DNA from: JBOGDS01 sp050743075 | GTDB taxonomy: Bacteria; Actinomycetota; Actinomycetes; Jiangellales; Jiangellaceae | Assembly (NCBI GenBank): GCA_050743075.1 | Contig: JBOGDS010000006.1 | Span: 6,332-70,331, forward strand | Direction: 5' to 3' | Length of the DNA stretch: 64,000 nucleotides | Part shown: positions 46,953-54,988 of the stretch, in pieces | How the letters are laid out: each line of letters opens with the position of its first letter | Numbering within the stretch: the stretch's first letter is position 1 | The notes under the pieces: model-generated | The model's database searches: none | Told to the model about the DNA's origin: nothing | Seen by the model: the letters and a program-made list of their open reading frames with translations, nothing else | Program-made: the position numbers and the translations under genes

Positions 46953-47825
46953 TCAGAGCGGGATGCTGATGAACGGCGAGGAGTAGTCCCGCTCGTCGCG
47001 CAGCGCGGCCGCAGCGTCGTCGCGGTTCAGCGCGTGCCGCTCCTGCTCCGCCCGGATCATCAGTGACAGCAGCCGAACGTCGCTGGGCGTGGCGATGCCG
47101 GTCACCTCGTCGTGCGACAGGACCCAGGCGACCGCCGCGGTGATGCTGCGCTGCTCGTCGAGGGGTTCGTACCAGGTGGTGTAGGTCTTGTCCGCGCCGT
47201 CGGGCCAGTTCCGCTGCGACACCGACTTGATGATCATCAAGCCGCCGTCCTGCCGCCGGATCTCGTCGACGAGCGCTTCGTAGTCGCGCAGGTACTCAGC
47301 GTTTCGGGCGAGCACGGGGTTGATCGGCGTGAGGACGGTGGCGAACGGGTACCGCTGGAGCGCCTCCAGGTGGGTTGCGGGTGCTTCGTGACCGTGGCCG
47401 GTGATGCCGACGGCCCCGACCAGGCCATCGTCCTGGGCTCTGGCGGCCGCGTGCAGGGCGCCGTCGTCGGCGGTGGCGAGATCGAGTTGCTCCAGGTCTC
47501 CGATCGCGTGCAGCTGGAGCAGGTCGACCCGGTCGGTCTGGAGACGCTCCAGCGAAGCGTTGATCTGTCGCCAGGCCGCGCCCTTCGCTCGCTCACCGGT
47601 CTTGGTGGCCAGGAAGATCCGGTCGCGGAGACGGTGCATGGCGGCGCCGAGCCGGAGCTCGGCGTCGCCGTAGCCCGCCGCAACGTCGATGTGGTTGATG
47701 CCGGCGGCGAGCGCCTCGTCGATGGACCGGTCCGCGACGTCCTGCGTCACGTCTGAGAGCGCTGCCGCGCCGTAGATGAGAACCGAACTCTGATGTCCCA
47801 GCCGCCCGAGCCTGCGGTACTCCAT
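46953..47825 (-). CDS. Aldo/keto reductase
   Basis: A 290-residue NADPH-dependent oxidoreductase. It has the opening RRLGRLGHQSSVLIYGAAAL, catalytic Asp and Tyr in INHIDVAAGYGDAELRLG, Lys in FLATKTGERAKG, and LERLQTDRVDLLQLHAIGD. The C-terminal part (AVAWVLSHDEVTGIATPSDV) binds the nucleotide. The subgroup has no assigned substrate. ATG 47825 starts MEYRRLGRLG. The 172-nt gap to the RibD-like pseudogene holds no recognisable feature. Confidence 0.92.
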   Translation of the reverse strand: MEYRRLGRLGHQSSVLIYGAAALSDVTQDVADRSIDEALAAGINHIDVAAGYGDAELRLGAAMHRLRDRIFLATKTGERAKGAAWRQINASLERLQTDRVDLLQLHAIGDLEQLDLATADDGALHAAARAQDDGLVGAVGITGHGHEAPATHLEALQRYPFATVLTPINPVLARNAEYLRDYEALVDEIRRQDGGLMIIKSVSQRNWPDGADKTYTTWYEPLDEQRSITAAVAWVLSHDEVTGIATPSDVRLLSLMIRAEQERHALNRDDAAAALRDERDYSSPFISIPL

Positions 47826-47857
47826 GTCCGCCAACGTACCCGGCGGCCCGGCCGCGA

Positions 47858-48940
47858 TCACTCGTCCTGGTTCTCCCAGGTCATGTTCTGCAGCCGTCCG
47901 TCGTCAGCGGGAATCGGCTCGACCGTCTCCGCGATCCGTAGCAGCTCCTCCTGGTTGCCGGCGTTCATCAGGGTGGCGAGCACACCGGGCTCCGGCGCCC
48001 AGTCGACGGTGGGTCCCATGTCACTGCTGACGCGGTACAGGGCTTGTCGGCCATTGACCTCGACGACCTCGTCGCCAGGGCTCGCCTGGGCCCAGAGGTC
48101 GGTGAAAGGCGTGCTCACGGCGAGCATCAGGCCGTCTGCGTTGGAGACGGCGAACGACGTGCCGGGTCCGGCCGGGGCGCCATTCTCCTGAACCATGTGT
48201 TCGGCTGCCTGTGCGACCGACCACGTGCCCACGTCGATGACGCCTTCGACGACCCGCGCGGCATCCACGAGGTCCTCGAGCTCGGCATCGCTGAGCCGGC
48301 CTTGCCCTGCGACCGAGAACCAGCCGCCGTCGGTGTACCACCAGGCACTGAGCAAGCTGGGGTCGTCGGCATCGGTGGCGATCGACACCTCGTGGGAACC
48401 GACGCGAAGCGTCCGGACGTCTACGCCGGGCCCGGGATCAGGCGTGTACTCGTGGGACGGTCCCCAGACGGCCAACACCCGCGTCACGACCACGCCGTCA
48501 TCCACATCGACAAGCCGCACGCCGCCGACGGCCGGGCAGTCGTACTGGCTCAGATCGAGAGAACTCAGGTCCTCAGCTGTGCCGGAGATCGGCGCGTCGG
48601 CGGCTGACTCCGACCAGAGCAGGCGGGCCTCATCGGGAACATCCGCCGGTGCCAACTGGCCGGGTGTGACCTCGACGCCGTCCGGCAGGCGTAGGCACGG
48701 CTTCGCTCCCGTGGAGGGTGCGGCAGCGACCGGGGAGTCAGCCGTTCTGGTCGGGTTGCCGCCGTACCAGAGGGTCGGCACTGCGACCGCCACGATGGCG
48801 AACGCGGCGACGGCTCCGGTCGCCGCGCGGCGCCGCGTTCGGATCGTGTGCGCCCGGCGGCTGACGCCTTCCACCGCGGGCTGTGACCCGACCGGCAGGG
48901 CTTGCAGTGCGCGGGCCAGGGCGTCGTCGACGGGCGTCAT
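47858..48940 (-). CDS. Single-span membrane protein, probable anti-sigma-type partner of a lost ECF factor
   Basis: A 360-residue protein. A cytosolic N-terminus (MTPVDDALARALQALPV, then a basic HTIRTRRR) precedes one TM helix at about residues 42-60 (AVAAFAIVAVAVPTLWYGG) and an extracytoplasmic domain with no recognised fold. Position directly downstream of an ECF sigma gene on the same strand suggests an anti-sigma or accessory role. A 13-bp tandem duplication at the 5' end (48928-48953) has moved the usable start from the ATG overlapping the sigma stop to the in-frame copy at 48940. Confidence 0.75.
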   Translation of the reverse strand: MTPVDDALARALQALPVGSQPAVEGVSRRAHTIRTRRRAATGAVAAFAIVAVAVPTLWYGGNPTRTADSPVAAAPSTGAKPCLRLPDGVEVTPGQLAPADVPDEARLLWSESAADAPISGTAEDLSSLDLSQYDCPAVGGVRLVDVDDGVVVTRVLAVWGPSHEYTPDPGPGVDVRTLRVGSHEVSIATDADDPSLLSAWWYTDGGWFSVAGQGRLSDAELEDLVDAARVVEGVIDVGTWSVAQAAEHMVQENGAPAGPGTSFAVSNADGLMLAVSTPFTDLWAQASPGDEVVEVNGRQALYRVSSDMGPTVDWAPEPGVLATLMNAGNQEELLRIAETVEPIPADDGRLQNMTWENQDE

Positions 48941-48953
48941 CGACGGGCGTCAT
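48928..48953. repeat. 13-bp tandem duplication at a start codon
   Basis: CGACGGGCGTCAT occurs twice head to tail (48928-48940 and 48941-48953). Each copy carries an ATG on the - strand. The outer ATG at 48953 overlaps the sigma-factor stop (ATGA) but is out of frame with the membrane protein. The inner ATG at 48940 is in frame. Thirteen is not a multiple of three, so the duplication broke the original coupled start. Confidence 0.85.
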
Positions 48954-49397
48954 GACGGCTCCTCGCTTGTGGCGGACCGGCGACTCGAGTGCGACGCCAG
49001 GTCGGGGTGGGTGCGAGCGAGCACGGTGCTGAGCTGCTGGCGCGCCTTGGAGAGCGTCGATGCGACCGTTCCCCGGCTGATCCCCAGGGTCGCGGCGATC
49101 TCGGCTTCCGGCAGGTCCGGCACGTAGCGCATGGCCACGACCTGCCAGGCCCGATCCGGCAAGCAGGCAACGGCTCGCCAGAGGGCGTCGTCATGTCCCT
49201 CCGAAGCGGGTGCGTGTCGCTGTGGCTCGGCGGCGACCCGCTCAAGGGTGCGGCGTTCGAGGCGGCTTCGGCGCCACCGGCTACGGACCTCGTCGACGGC
49301 GACGCGGTGCAGCCAGGCCACCGGCGAGTCGAGCTTCGTCGGCGCCGGCCAGCGCGCCGTACCAGTGGGTGAAGTCGTCGTCCGGCACCGTCCTCAC
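48950..49397 (-). pseudogene. ECF sigma factor lacking region 2
   Basis: GTG 49397 opens VRTVPDDDFTHWYGALAGADEARL, a typical N-terminus. The sequence then passes, one frame off, into DSPVAWLHRVAVDEVRSRWRR, the segment that normally follows sigma region 2. The roughly 40-50 residues of region 2 (core RNA polymerase and -10 binding) are absent. Region 4 is intact in the second frame (ACLPDRAWQVVAMRYVPDLP and ATLGISRGTVASTLSKARQQL). A 123-residue product from GTG 49321 would bind -35 DNA but could not act as a sigma factor. Confidence 0.8.
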
Positions 49398-49451
49398 GGT
49401 GTCATGACGCACGAACGGGCCACGATGTTGGGTCGCTCTCGTCCATCTCCA

Positions 49452-49502
49452 TGATCATGTCGACTTCACATCTCAAAAGGGTGGGCGAAATCGACATGAT
49501 CA
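49452..49502. repeat. Intergenic inverted repeat, TGATCA family, copy 2
   Basis: Arms TGATCATGTCGACTTC (49452-49467) and its complement at 49487-49502 pair at 15 of 16 positions with a 19-nt spacer. It lies between the divergent sigma pseudogene and the enoyl-CoA hydratase gene. It shares the outer TGATCA with the repeats at 5458 and 57282, but the inner arm sequence differs. Confidence 0.75.
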
Positions 49503-49553
49503 CGAGGGCGGTTAGGCTCCCGGCAGCCAATGGCCGAGGAGAGGAGACGCGCC

Positions 49554-50333
49554 GTGGGCGAGTTCGTCAGGCTCGAGGTCGACGCAGGCGTGGGCACGAT
49601 CCGGCTCGACCGGCCACCGATGAACGCGCTGAACGCGCAGGTGCGGGGCGAGCTGCTCGCGGTCGCGACCGAGGCCGCCGAGCGGAAGGACGTGCGTGCC
49701 GTCGTCGTCTACGGCGGCGAGAAGGTCTTCGCCGCCGGCGCGGACATCAAGGAGATGGCCGACCTGTCGTACGCCGACATGGTGGACCGGTCCGGGCCGT
49801 TGCAGGCGGCCTTCACGGCGGTGGCGAAGATTCCCAAGCCGACCGTTGCCGCCGTCACCGGCTACGCGCTGGGCGGGGGCTGCGAGCTGGCTCTCGCCTG
49901 CGACCTCAGAATCGCGGCTGACGACGCCACGCTCGGCCAGCCGGAGATCCTGCTCGGCATCATCCCAGGTGCAGGAGGCACGCAACGGTTGTCGCGCCTC
50001 GTCGGGCCGGCCAAGGCCAAGGAGCTGATCTTCACCGGACGGTTCGTCGGTGCCGAGGAGGCGCTGCGGATCGGCCTGGTCGACCGTGTGGTGGCCCCGG
50101 CCGACGTGGACGCGACGGCGAGGGACTGGGCGGCGCAGTTCGCGAACGGCCCGGCCTATGCGCTGCGCGCCGCGAAGACCGCCGTCGACCGGGGCCTGGA
50201 GGCCGACCTCGACACCGGGCTCGAGATCGAGCGCACCCAGTTCGCTGCCCTGTTTGCAACCGAGGACCGCGGCATCGGCCTGCGGTCGTTCGTCGAGAAC
50301 GGCCCGGGGAAGGCGCGCTTCGTTGGACGCTAG
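49554..50333 (+). CDS. Enoyl-CoA hydratase/isomerase family protein
   Basis: A 259-residue crotonase-fold enzyme that hydrates 2-enoyl-CoA. The CoA-binding and oxyanion blocks are GEKVFAAGADIKEMADL and VAAVTGYALGGGCELALACD. The catalytic Glu positions are in GCELAL and GQPEILLGIIPGAGGTQRL. GTG 49554 is preferred because GGAGAGGAG lies 7 nt upstream; an ATG at 49530 would give a longer N-terminus without a ribosome-binding site. It is followed by a methyltransferase gene 4 nt downstream. Confidence 0.93.
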   Translation: MGEFVRLEVDAGVGTIRLDRPPMNALNAQVRGELLAVATEAAERKDVRAVVVYGGEKVFAAGADIKEMADLSYADMVDRSGPLQAAFTAVAKIPKPTVAAVTGYALGGGCELALACDLRIAADDATLGQPEILLGIIPGAGGTQRLSRLVGPAKAKELIFTGRFVGAEEALRIGLVDRVVAPADVDATARDWAAQFANGPAYALRAAKTAVDRGLEADLDTGLEIERTQFAALFATEDRGIGLRSFVENGPGKARFVGR

Positions 50334-50337
50334 GCCC

Positions 50338-51273
50338 ATGCGTCACGCCGCGGACGACGACGTCGAACGCGCCTGGCAGGACACCAAGCTCGCCCAGGTG
50401 CTGTACCACGACTGGGAGGCCGGCACCTACGACGAGAAGTGGTCGATCTCGTTCGACCAGCGGTGCATCGACTACGCCCGTGACCGGTTCGTCGCCATCG
50501 CAGGTACCGCAGGCTGGCCGTACGAACGGGCGCTGGAGATCGGCGCCGGCACCGGATTCTTCTCACTGAACCTCCGCCAGGCCGGCGTTCTCGACGAGGT
50601 GCGTGTCACCGACATCTCGGCCGGCATGGTCGGGGCCGCGCAACGCAACGCCAACCTGCTCGGCTTCGACATCGAGGGCCGGGTCGCGGACGCGGAAGCG
50701 CTGCCCTACGACGACGGGACGTTCGACCTCGTCGTCGGGCACGCGGTCATCCACCACCTGCCCGACGTCGAACGGGCGTTCCGCGAGATGCTCCGCGTGC
50801 TCAAGCCCGGTGGGCGCGTCGTCATCTGCGGTGAGCCGACGCGGTACGGCGACTTCGTCGCGCGCCGCCTCTCGCGGGCGACCTGGTGGGCGGCCACGCG
50901 TGCTGCGCAGCTGCCGCTGGTCAGGCGGCGCTGGGCCCGGCCGCAGCAGGAGCTGGACGAGTCGTCCCGGGCAGCGGCGCTCGAGGCCGTCGTCGACCTG
51001 CACACCTTCGACCCCGACGCCCTGACCCGGACCGTCGAGCGGGCCGGCGCCACCGACGTTCGGACAGTGACCGAGGAGCTCATGGCCGCGTGGTTCGGCT
51101 GGCCGGTCCGTACGGTGGAGTACGCCGTCAACCCCGAGCGACTCGGTCGGCGCTGGGCGATGTTCGCCTACCAGGGCTGGTTGCGGTTGTCGGCCCTCGA
51201 CCGGGTGCTGGCCAAGGTCGTGCCCGCGGAGTTCTTCTACAACGTGTCCGTCACGGGGACCCGCCCGACGTGA
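50338..51273 (+). CDS. Class I SAM-dependent methyltransferase
   Basis: A 311-residue enzyme. Motif I is ALEIGAGTGFFSLNL, the acidic loop is VTDISAGMVGAAQRNA, motif IV is FDLVVGHAVIHHLPDVERAF and motif V is VLKPGGRVVICGEP. A C-terminal domain of about 110 residues with WFGWPVRTVEYAVNPE is shared with actinobacterial homologues near the etf locus. The acceptor is unknown. Its stop overlaps the acyltransferase start (GTGA). Confidence 0.88.
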   Translation: MRHAADDDVERAWQDTKLAQVLYHDWEAGTYDEKWSISFDQRCIDYARDRFVAIAGTAGWPYERALEIGAGTGFFSLNLRQAGVLDEVRVTDISAGMVGAAQRNANLLGFDIEGRVADAEALPYDDGTFDLVVGHAVIHHLPDVERAFREMLRVLKPGGRVVICGEPTRYGDFVARRLSRATWWAATRAAQLPLVRRRWARPQQELDESSRAAALEAVVDLHTFDPDALTRTVERAGATDVRTVTEELMAAWFGWPVRTVEYAVNPERLGRRWAMFAYQGWLRLSALDRVLAKVVPAEFFYNVSVTGTRPT

Positions 51274-51962
51274 CGGACCCGCGCCAGGCTCGGTTCCTGA
51301 CAGTGGCCAACCTGCGCTGGGTGGTCCGCAACCGGGCCTGGACACCGTGGTACCTGGTGCGGTACTGGCGTTTGCTCATGCTGCGGCTGCGCCGTCGCGA
51401 TGTCGTGACCGAGGGCATGGTCTTTCTCGGCCGCCGGGTCGAGATCGTCGCGCGGCCCGGCTACGGCCGCGTCGTCCTCGGTCGATGGGTACACGTCGGC
51501 GCCGAGACCCGGCTGCGGGCGCACGAGGGAACGCTGCGGGTCGGCGACAAGGTCGTGTTCGGCCGTGACGACACCGTCAACGGCTATCTCGACATCGAGA
51601 TCGGTGCCCGGACGCTCGTCGCCGACTCGGTGTACGTCACCGACTTCGACCACCGCTTCGACGACCCCGACCTACCGATCAAGGACCAGGGGATCGTCAA
51701 GTCCCCGGTGCGGATCGGCCCGGACTGCTGGCTCGGGGTCAAGGTGAGCGTGCTGCGCGGTTCAGTGGTCGGCCGGGGCTGCGTCGTCGCCGCGCATGCG
51801 GTCGTCCGCGGCGTGATTCCCGACCACGCCGTGGCCGGGGGGGTCCCGGCCCGCGTGATCAAGGATCGTCGCCGGACGCGGGCTCTGCTCAGTCCGGGTA
51901 GCCGTGAACGACGGCCTGATGGGCGCCGGACGGTGCCCGGTAGTACCTCCGGTCGTCGGTGA
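51270..51962 (+). CDS. Hexapeptide-repeat (left-handed beta-helix) acyltransferase
   Basis: A 230-residue protein. The repeats run from about residue 55 (VVLGRWVHVGAETRLRAHEGTL) through the catalytic-loop region YVTDFDHRFDDPDLPIKDQG to IGPDCWLGVKVSVLRGSVVG and VAGGVPARVI, the typical WbbJ-like ending. It probably O-acetylates a sugar or lipid-linked glycan. It is coupled to the methyltransferase by a 4-nt overlap and resembles the hexapeptide transferase near the mycobacterial methylglucose lipopolysaccharide genes. Confidence 0.88.
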   Translation: MTDPRQARFLTVANLRWVVRNRAWTPWYLVRYWRLLMLRLRRRDVVTEGMVFLGRRVEIVARPGYGRVVLGRWVHVGAETRLRAHEGTLRVGDKVVFGRDDTVNGYLDIEIGARTLVADSVYVTDFDHRFDDPDLPIKDQGIVKSPVRIGPDCWLGVKVSVLRGSVVGRGCVVAAHAVVRGVIPDHAVAGGVPARVIKDRRRTRALLSPGSRERRPDGRRTVPGSTSGRR

Positions 51963-52195
51963 ACAGCGGCATCCGCGGCGACTCGGCCAGCACCACGATG
52001 CTGGGTCCACTCGGGCGCACGCTCAGCCCGGCAGGGTCGGTCGATGAGGAGCCGCTGGGTGCCCTGAGGTCCGCGCGTGCCGATGTGGAGGCCGTCCTCG
52101 ACGACGCCGGCCTCGCCACGGCCGAGTGCGACCCGCCCGCTGGCCGCAGGACGGTCGAACAGCACCTCGGGCGCGATCCTGGCTGACCGTGACAT
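51889..52195 (-). pseudogene. Possible gene remnant beside the methyltransferase
   Basis: On the - strand one frame from 52195 reads RIAPEVLFDRPAASGRVALG through GTRGPQGTQRLLID. The next frame continues as DPAGLSVRPSGPSIVVLAE to FTDDRRYYRAPSGAHQAVVHGYPD and stops at 51889. Together they look like the C-terminal half of one protein broken by an indel near 52038. No family is recognised. It overlaps the 3' end of the acyltransferase gene and lies where glucan-synthesis genes would be expected. Confidence 0.35.
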
Positions 52196-52204
52196 CCTGC
52201 CGCC

Positions 52205-53002
52205 TCAGGGCCGAGTAGCGATGACGAGCAGGTCGAGGCAGGTGTCGATGTCGTCGGGGGAGAGCACGAAGTCGTCGGCGCGGGTAGCTGCGACGTGGGC
52301 CGCGAGGTGGGCAGACCAGTCGGTGAGCTCGGTCGCGAGTTGGCCAGCGACCAGGTCGCCGTGCCGGCGCTCGTACGCTGCGATCCGGTCGCCGTGCTGA
52401 AGTCCGAGCAGTGTCTCTACACGGAACGGGCCGCCCTGGACCAGAGCAAGCATCTCGGTGGCGTCGAGTTCGCGGGTGTGGAACGGGTTGCCGGCCGGGA
52501 ACGTGAACCGGTTCGGCGTCGAGAGGACGAGCCGGCCACCGGGAGGCAGCACCCGAGCGCACTCGGCGACAAATCGCTGCTGGTCCCAGAGGTGCTCGAC
52601 GGTCTGAAGGCTCACGACCACGTCGAACGTGCCCTCCGTGAACGGCAGCGCGACCAGGTTTGCCAGGATCAGGGCGAGTGAGCCCTCATCGCCATGATCC
52701 AAGACTGTTTCGTTGGGTTGCGACCCGAGCAATCGGCCTTCGATCACGGTCGTCGGTCGGCGGTCGTACGTGCGGGACGCGTGGTCGATCGCTGCGGCGT
52801 CGTAATCGAGCGCCACGACGGTCGATGCGCCGGAGTCGAGGAGGGCCGCGGCACCGTACCCCTCGCCGCAGCCAGCTTCGAGGACCCGCGCGCCGACGCA
52901 GAGCGGCATCACGGCCCGGTACGCCGCCTCGTGCCGTCTGAACCAGTAGTTCTCCTCCGCGCGGCCGGGGACAGTGCGCTCACCGGTCAGGGGCAAGGCC
53001 AC
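52205..53002 (-). CDS. SAM-dependent methyltransferase (Rv3030-like)
   Basis: A 265-residue class I methyltransferase. It opens with LPLTGERTVPGRAEENYWFRRHE, characteristic of the actinobacterial family next to etfB. Motif I is RVLEAGCGEGYGAAALLDSGA, the acidic loop is VVALDYDAAAIDHA and motif IV is FDVVVSLQTVEHLWDQQRF. The mycobacterial homologue sits in the methylglucose lipopolysaccharide cluster. GTG 53002 lies 22 nt from a 24-bp palindrome. Confidence 0.9.
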   Translation of the reverse strand: MALPLTGERTVPGRAEENYWFRRHEAAYRAVMPLCVGARVLEAGCGEGYGAAALLDSGASTVVALDYDAAAIDHASRTYDRRPTTVIEGRLLGSQPNETVLDHGDEGSLALILANLVALPFTEGTFDVVVSLQTVEHLWDQQRFVAECARVLPPGGRLVLSTPNRFTFPAGNPFHTRELDATEMLALVQGGPFRVETLLGLQHGDRIAAYERRHGDLVAGQLATELTDWSAHLAAHVAATRADDFVLSPDDIDTCLDLLVIATRP

Positions 53003-53024
53003 AGCGGCCAGCCTGGCACACCGG

Positions 53025-53048
53025 CGGCGTGTGACGCGTCACACGCCG
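53025..53048. promoter_or_regulatory. Perfect 24-bp palindrome upstream of the methyltransferase
   Basis: The 24 nt are fully self-complementary, centred on GTGTGACGCGTCACAC. TGTGA and TCACA half-sites resemble a CRP/FNR operator but with 4 rather than 6 nt between them. It sits 22 nt upstream of the methyltransferase start and 155 nt upstream of etfB, so it more likely controls the methyltransferase. Confidence 0.65.
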
Positions 53049-53203
53049 AGCCGGCGAAGCAGTGTCGGTGACCGACGGGTGACATCGGCTGGGTACGGCG
53101 GTCAGAAGTCGACCCGCGTGCTCTCATCGGTACCGCGGATGGCACGCTGGCCCCGTTCGCCCACTCGCCCGCGGGTACCGCACTGGGAGGTCGTCAACCG
53201 GCC

Positions 53204-53995
53204 ATGAGGATCGTTGTTCTGGTGAAGCATGTCCCCGACGCCGCGGCGGAGCGGACATTCTCCGAGCCTGACAAGACCACGGATCGCGATGGCGTCGACG
53301 GCATCCTCTCCGAGTTGGACGAGTACGCGGTCGAGGAAGCGCTGACGATCGTCGAGTCTGGCGACGGCGAGGTCGTCGCACTCACGATGGGGCCCGAGCG
53401 GGCCGCCGACGCGGTCAAGAAGGCACTGCAGATGGGCGCGTCGGCGGGTGTACATGTCGTCGACGACGCGCTGCACGGCTCCGACGCGATCGCCACGTCG
53501 CTGGTGCTCGCGACGGCCATCGAGAAGATCGGCCACGGTGGTCGGGTTGACCTGGTGCTGACCGGCATGGCGTCGACCGACGGTGGCATGAGCGTGGTGC
53601 CGGCGATGCTGGCCGAGCGGCTGGGCCTGCCGCACGTCGGCTTCGTGGGCGAACTGACGGTAGCCGACGGCACGGTGCGCGGCCGCCGCGACGGCGACGC
53701 GGCGTCCGAGACCGTGGAGGCGTCGCTGCCGGCGATCGTCTCGGTCACCGACCAGATCAACGAGCCCCGATACCCGTCGTTCAAGGGGATCATGGCCGCG
53801 AAGAAGAAGCCGTTCGTCACCTGGTCGCTGGCCGACCTCGGCGTCGACGCGTCTCAGGTGGGGTTGTCCGCTGCGTGGTCGGTGGTCGAGGAGGTCACCA
53901 AGCGGCCGCCTCGCTCGGCGGGCGAGGTCGTCACCGACGAGGGTGACGGCGGCGTCAAGCTTGCGGAGTTCCTGGCCGCGCAGAAGTTCGTCTGA
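53204..53995 (+). CDS. etfB: Electron transfer flavoprotein subunit beta
   Basis: A 263-residue subunit that binds AMP and, with EtfA, passes electrons from acyl-CoA dehydrogenases to the respiratory chain. It shows the start MRIVVLVKHVPD, SELDEYAVEEAL, VVALTMGPERAADAVKKALQMGA, and VSVTDQINEPRYPSFKGIMAAKKK. It is followed by etfA after 16 nt. This pair serves beta-oxidation and the acyl-CoA routes encoded elsewhere in the window. Confidence 0.97.
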   Translation: MRIVVLVKHVPDAAAERTFSEPDKTTDRDGVDGILSELDEYAVEEALTIVESGDGEVVALTMGPERAADAVKKALQMGASAGVHVVDDALHGSDAIATSLVLATAIEKIGHGGRVDLVLTGMASTDGGMSVVPAMLAERLGLPHVGFVGELTVADGTVRGRRDGDAASETVEASLPAIVSVTDQINEPRYPSFKGIMAAKKKPFVTWSLADLGVDASQVGLSAAWSVVEEVTKRPPRSAGEVVTDEGDGGVKLAEFLAAQKFV

Positions 53996-54011
53996 CGGTC
54001 TGGGAGAACAG

Positions 54012-54959
54012 ATGGCTGAGATTCTCGTCCTTGTCGACCACGCCGACGGCGCCGTACGCAAGACGACGACGGAGCTGCTCACGATCGCCCGGCGGATGGG
54101 CGAGCCGTCTGCCGTGTTTGTCGGCTCCGGGTACGACGCCGCGAAGGAGTCGCTGGCGCAGTACGGGGCCGCCAAGGTCTACGTCGCCGACGCGCCCGAG
54201 CTGACCGAGTACCTCGTCGCGCCGAAGGCCGAGGTGCTCGCGCAGGTGGCCTCGACGGCCCAGCCGGGAGCCGTGCTGCTGACGTCGACGCCGGACGGCA
54301 AGGAGATCGCGGCGCGGCTGGCCGTGAAGCTGGGCGCCGGCCTCGTCACCGACGCCGTCGATGTGGCAGGCGACCTGACCACCACCCAGTCCGTCTTCGC
54401 GGGCGGCTACACCGTGACCGCTAAGGTCACCTACGGCACGCCGGTCATCACCGTGAAACCGAACTCGGCCACCCCCGAGCCGGCGCCTGCGACGCCCGCT
54501 GAGGAGAAGGTCGACCTCACCCTCTCGGATGCGGCGAAGGCGGCGAAGATCGTCGACCGCGCGCCGCGGGCCGCGACGGGACGGCCGGAGCTTGCCGAGG
54601 CGGCGATCGTCGTCTCCGGAGGGCGGGGCACCGGCGGAGACTTCGGCCCGGTCGAGGCGTTGGCGGACGCCCTCGGGGCCGCCGTGGGTGCGTCGCGCGC
54701 GGCGGTGGACTCCGGCTGGTACCCGCACGCCTACCAGGTGGGACAGACCGGCAAGACGGTGTCGCCACAGCTCTACATCGCGGTCGGCATCTCCGGTGCG
54801 ATCCAGCACCGGGCCGGCATGCAGACGTCGAAGACGGTCGTCGTCGTGAACAAGGATGCCGAAGCGCCGATCTTCGCGATGGCCGACTTCGGTGTCGTCG
54901 GCGACCTCCACACGGTGCTGCCGCAAACCACGGAGGAGATCCGCAAGCGTTCGGGTTGA
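54012..54959 (+). CDS. etfA: Electron transfer flavoprotein subunit alpha
   Basis: A 315-residue subunit carrying the FAD site. The N-terminal domain is followed by the FAD-binding C-terminal region: IVVSGGRGTGGDFGPVEALADALGA, SRAAVDSGWYPHAYQVGQTGKTVSPQLYIAVGISGAIQHRAGM (given here as the positions about 210-270) and IFAMADFGVVGDL. ATG 54012 has GGGAGA upstream. The cysteine desulfurase gene follows after 29 nt. Confidence 0.97.
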   Translation: MAEILVLVDHADGAVRKTTTELLTIARRMGEPSAVFVGSGYDAAKESLAQYGAAKVYVADAPELTEYLVAPKAEVLAQVASTAQPGAVLLTSTPDGKEIAARLAVKLGAGLVTDAVDVAGDLTTTQSVFAGGYTVTAKVTYGTPVITVKPNSATPEPAPATPAEEKVDLTLSDAAKAAKIVDRAPRAATGRPELAEAAIVVSGGRGTGGDFGPVEALADALGAAVGASRAAVDSGWYPHAYQVGQTGKTVSPQLYIAVGISGAIQHRAGMQTSKTVVVVNKDAEAPIFAMADFGVVGDLHTVLPQTTEEIRKRSG

Positions 54960-54988
54960 CCGGCTGGCGGACTTATCCTTGAGCCGTC

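Noticed and set aside
47228..47242. TTGATGATCATCAA-like palindrome
   Set aside because: Lies inside the aldo/keto reductase gene and is explained by conserved codons (MIIK).
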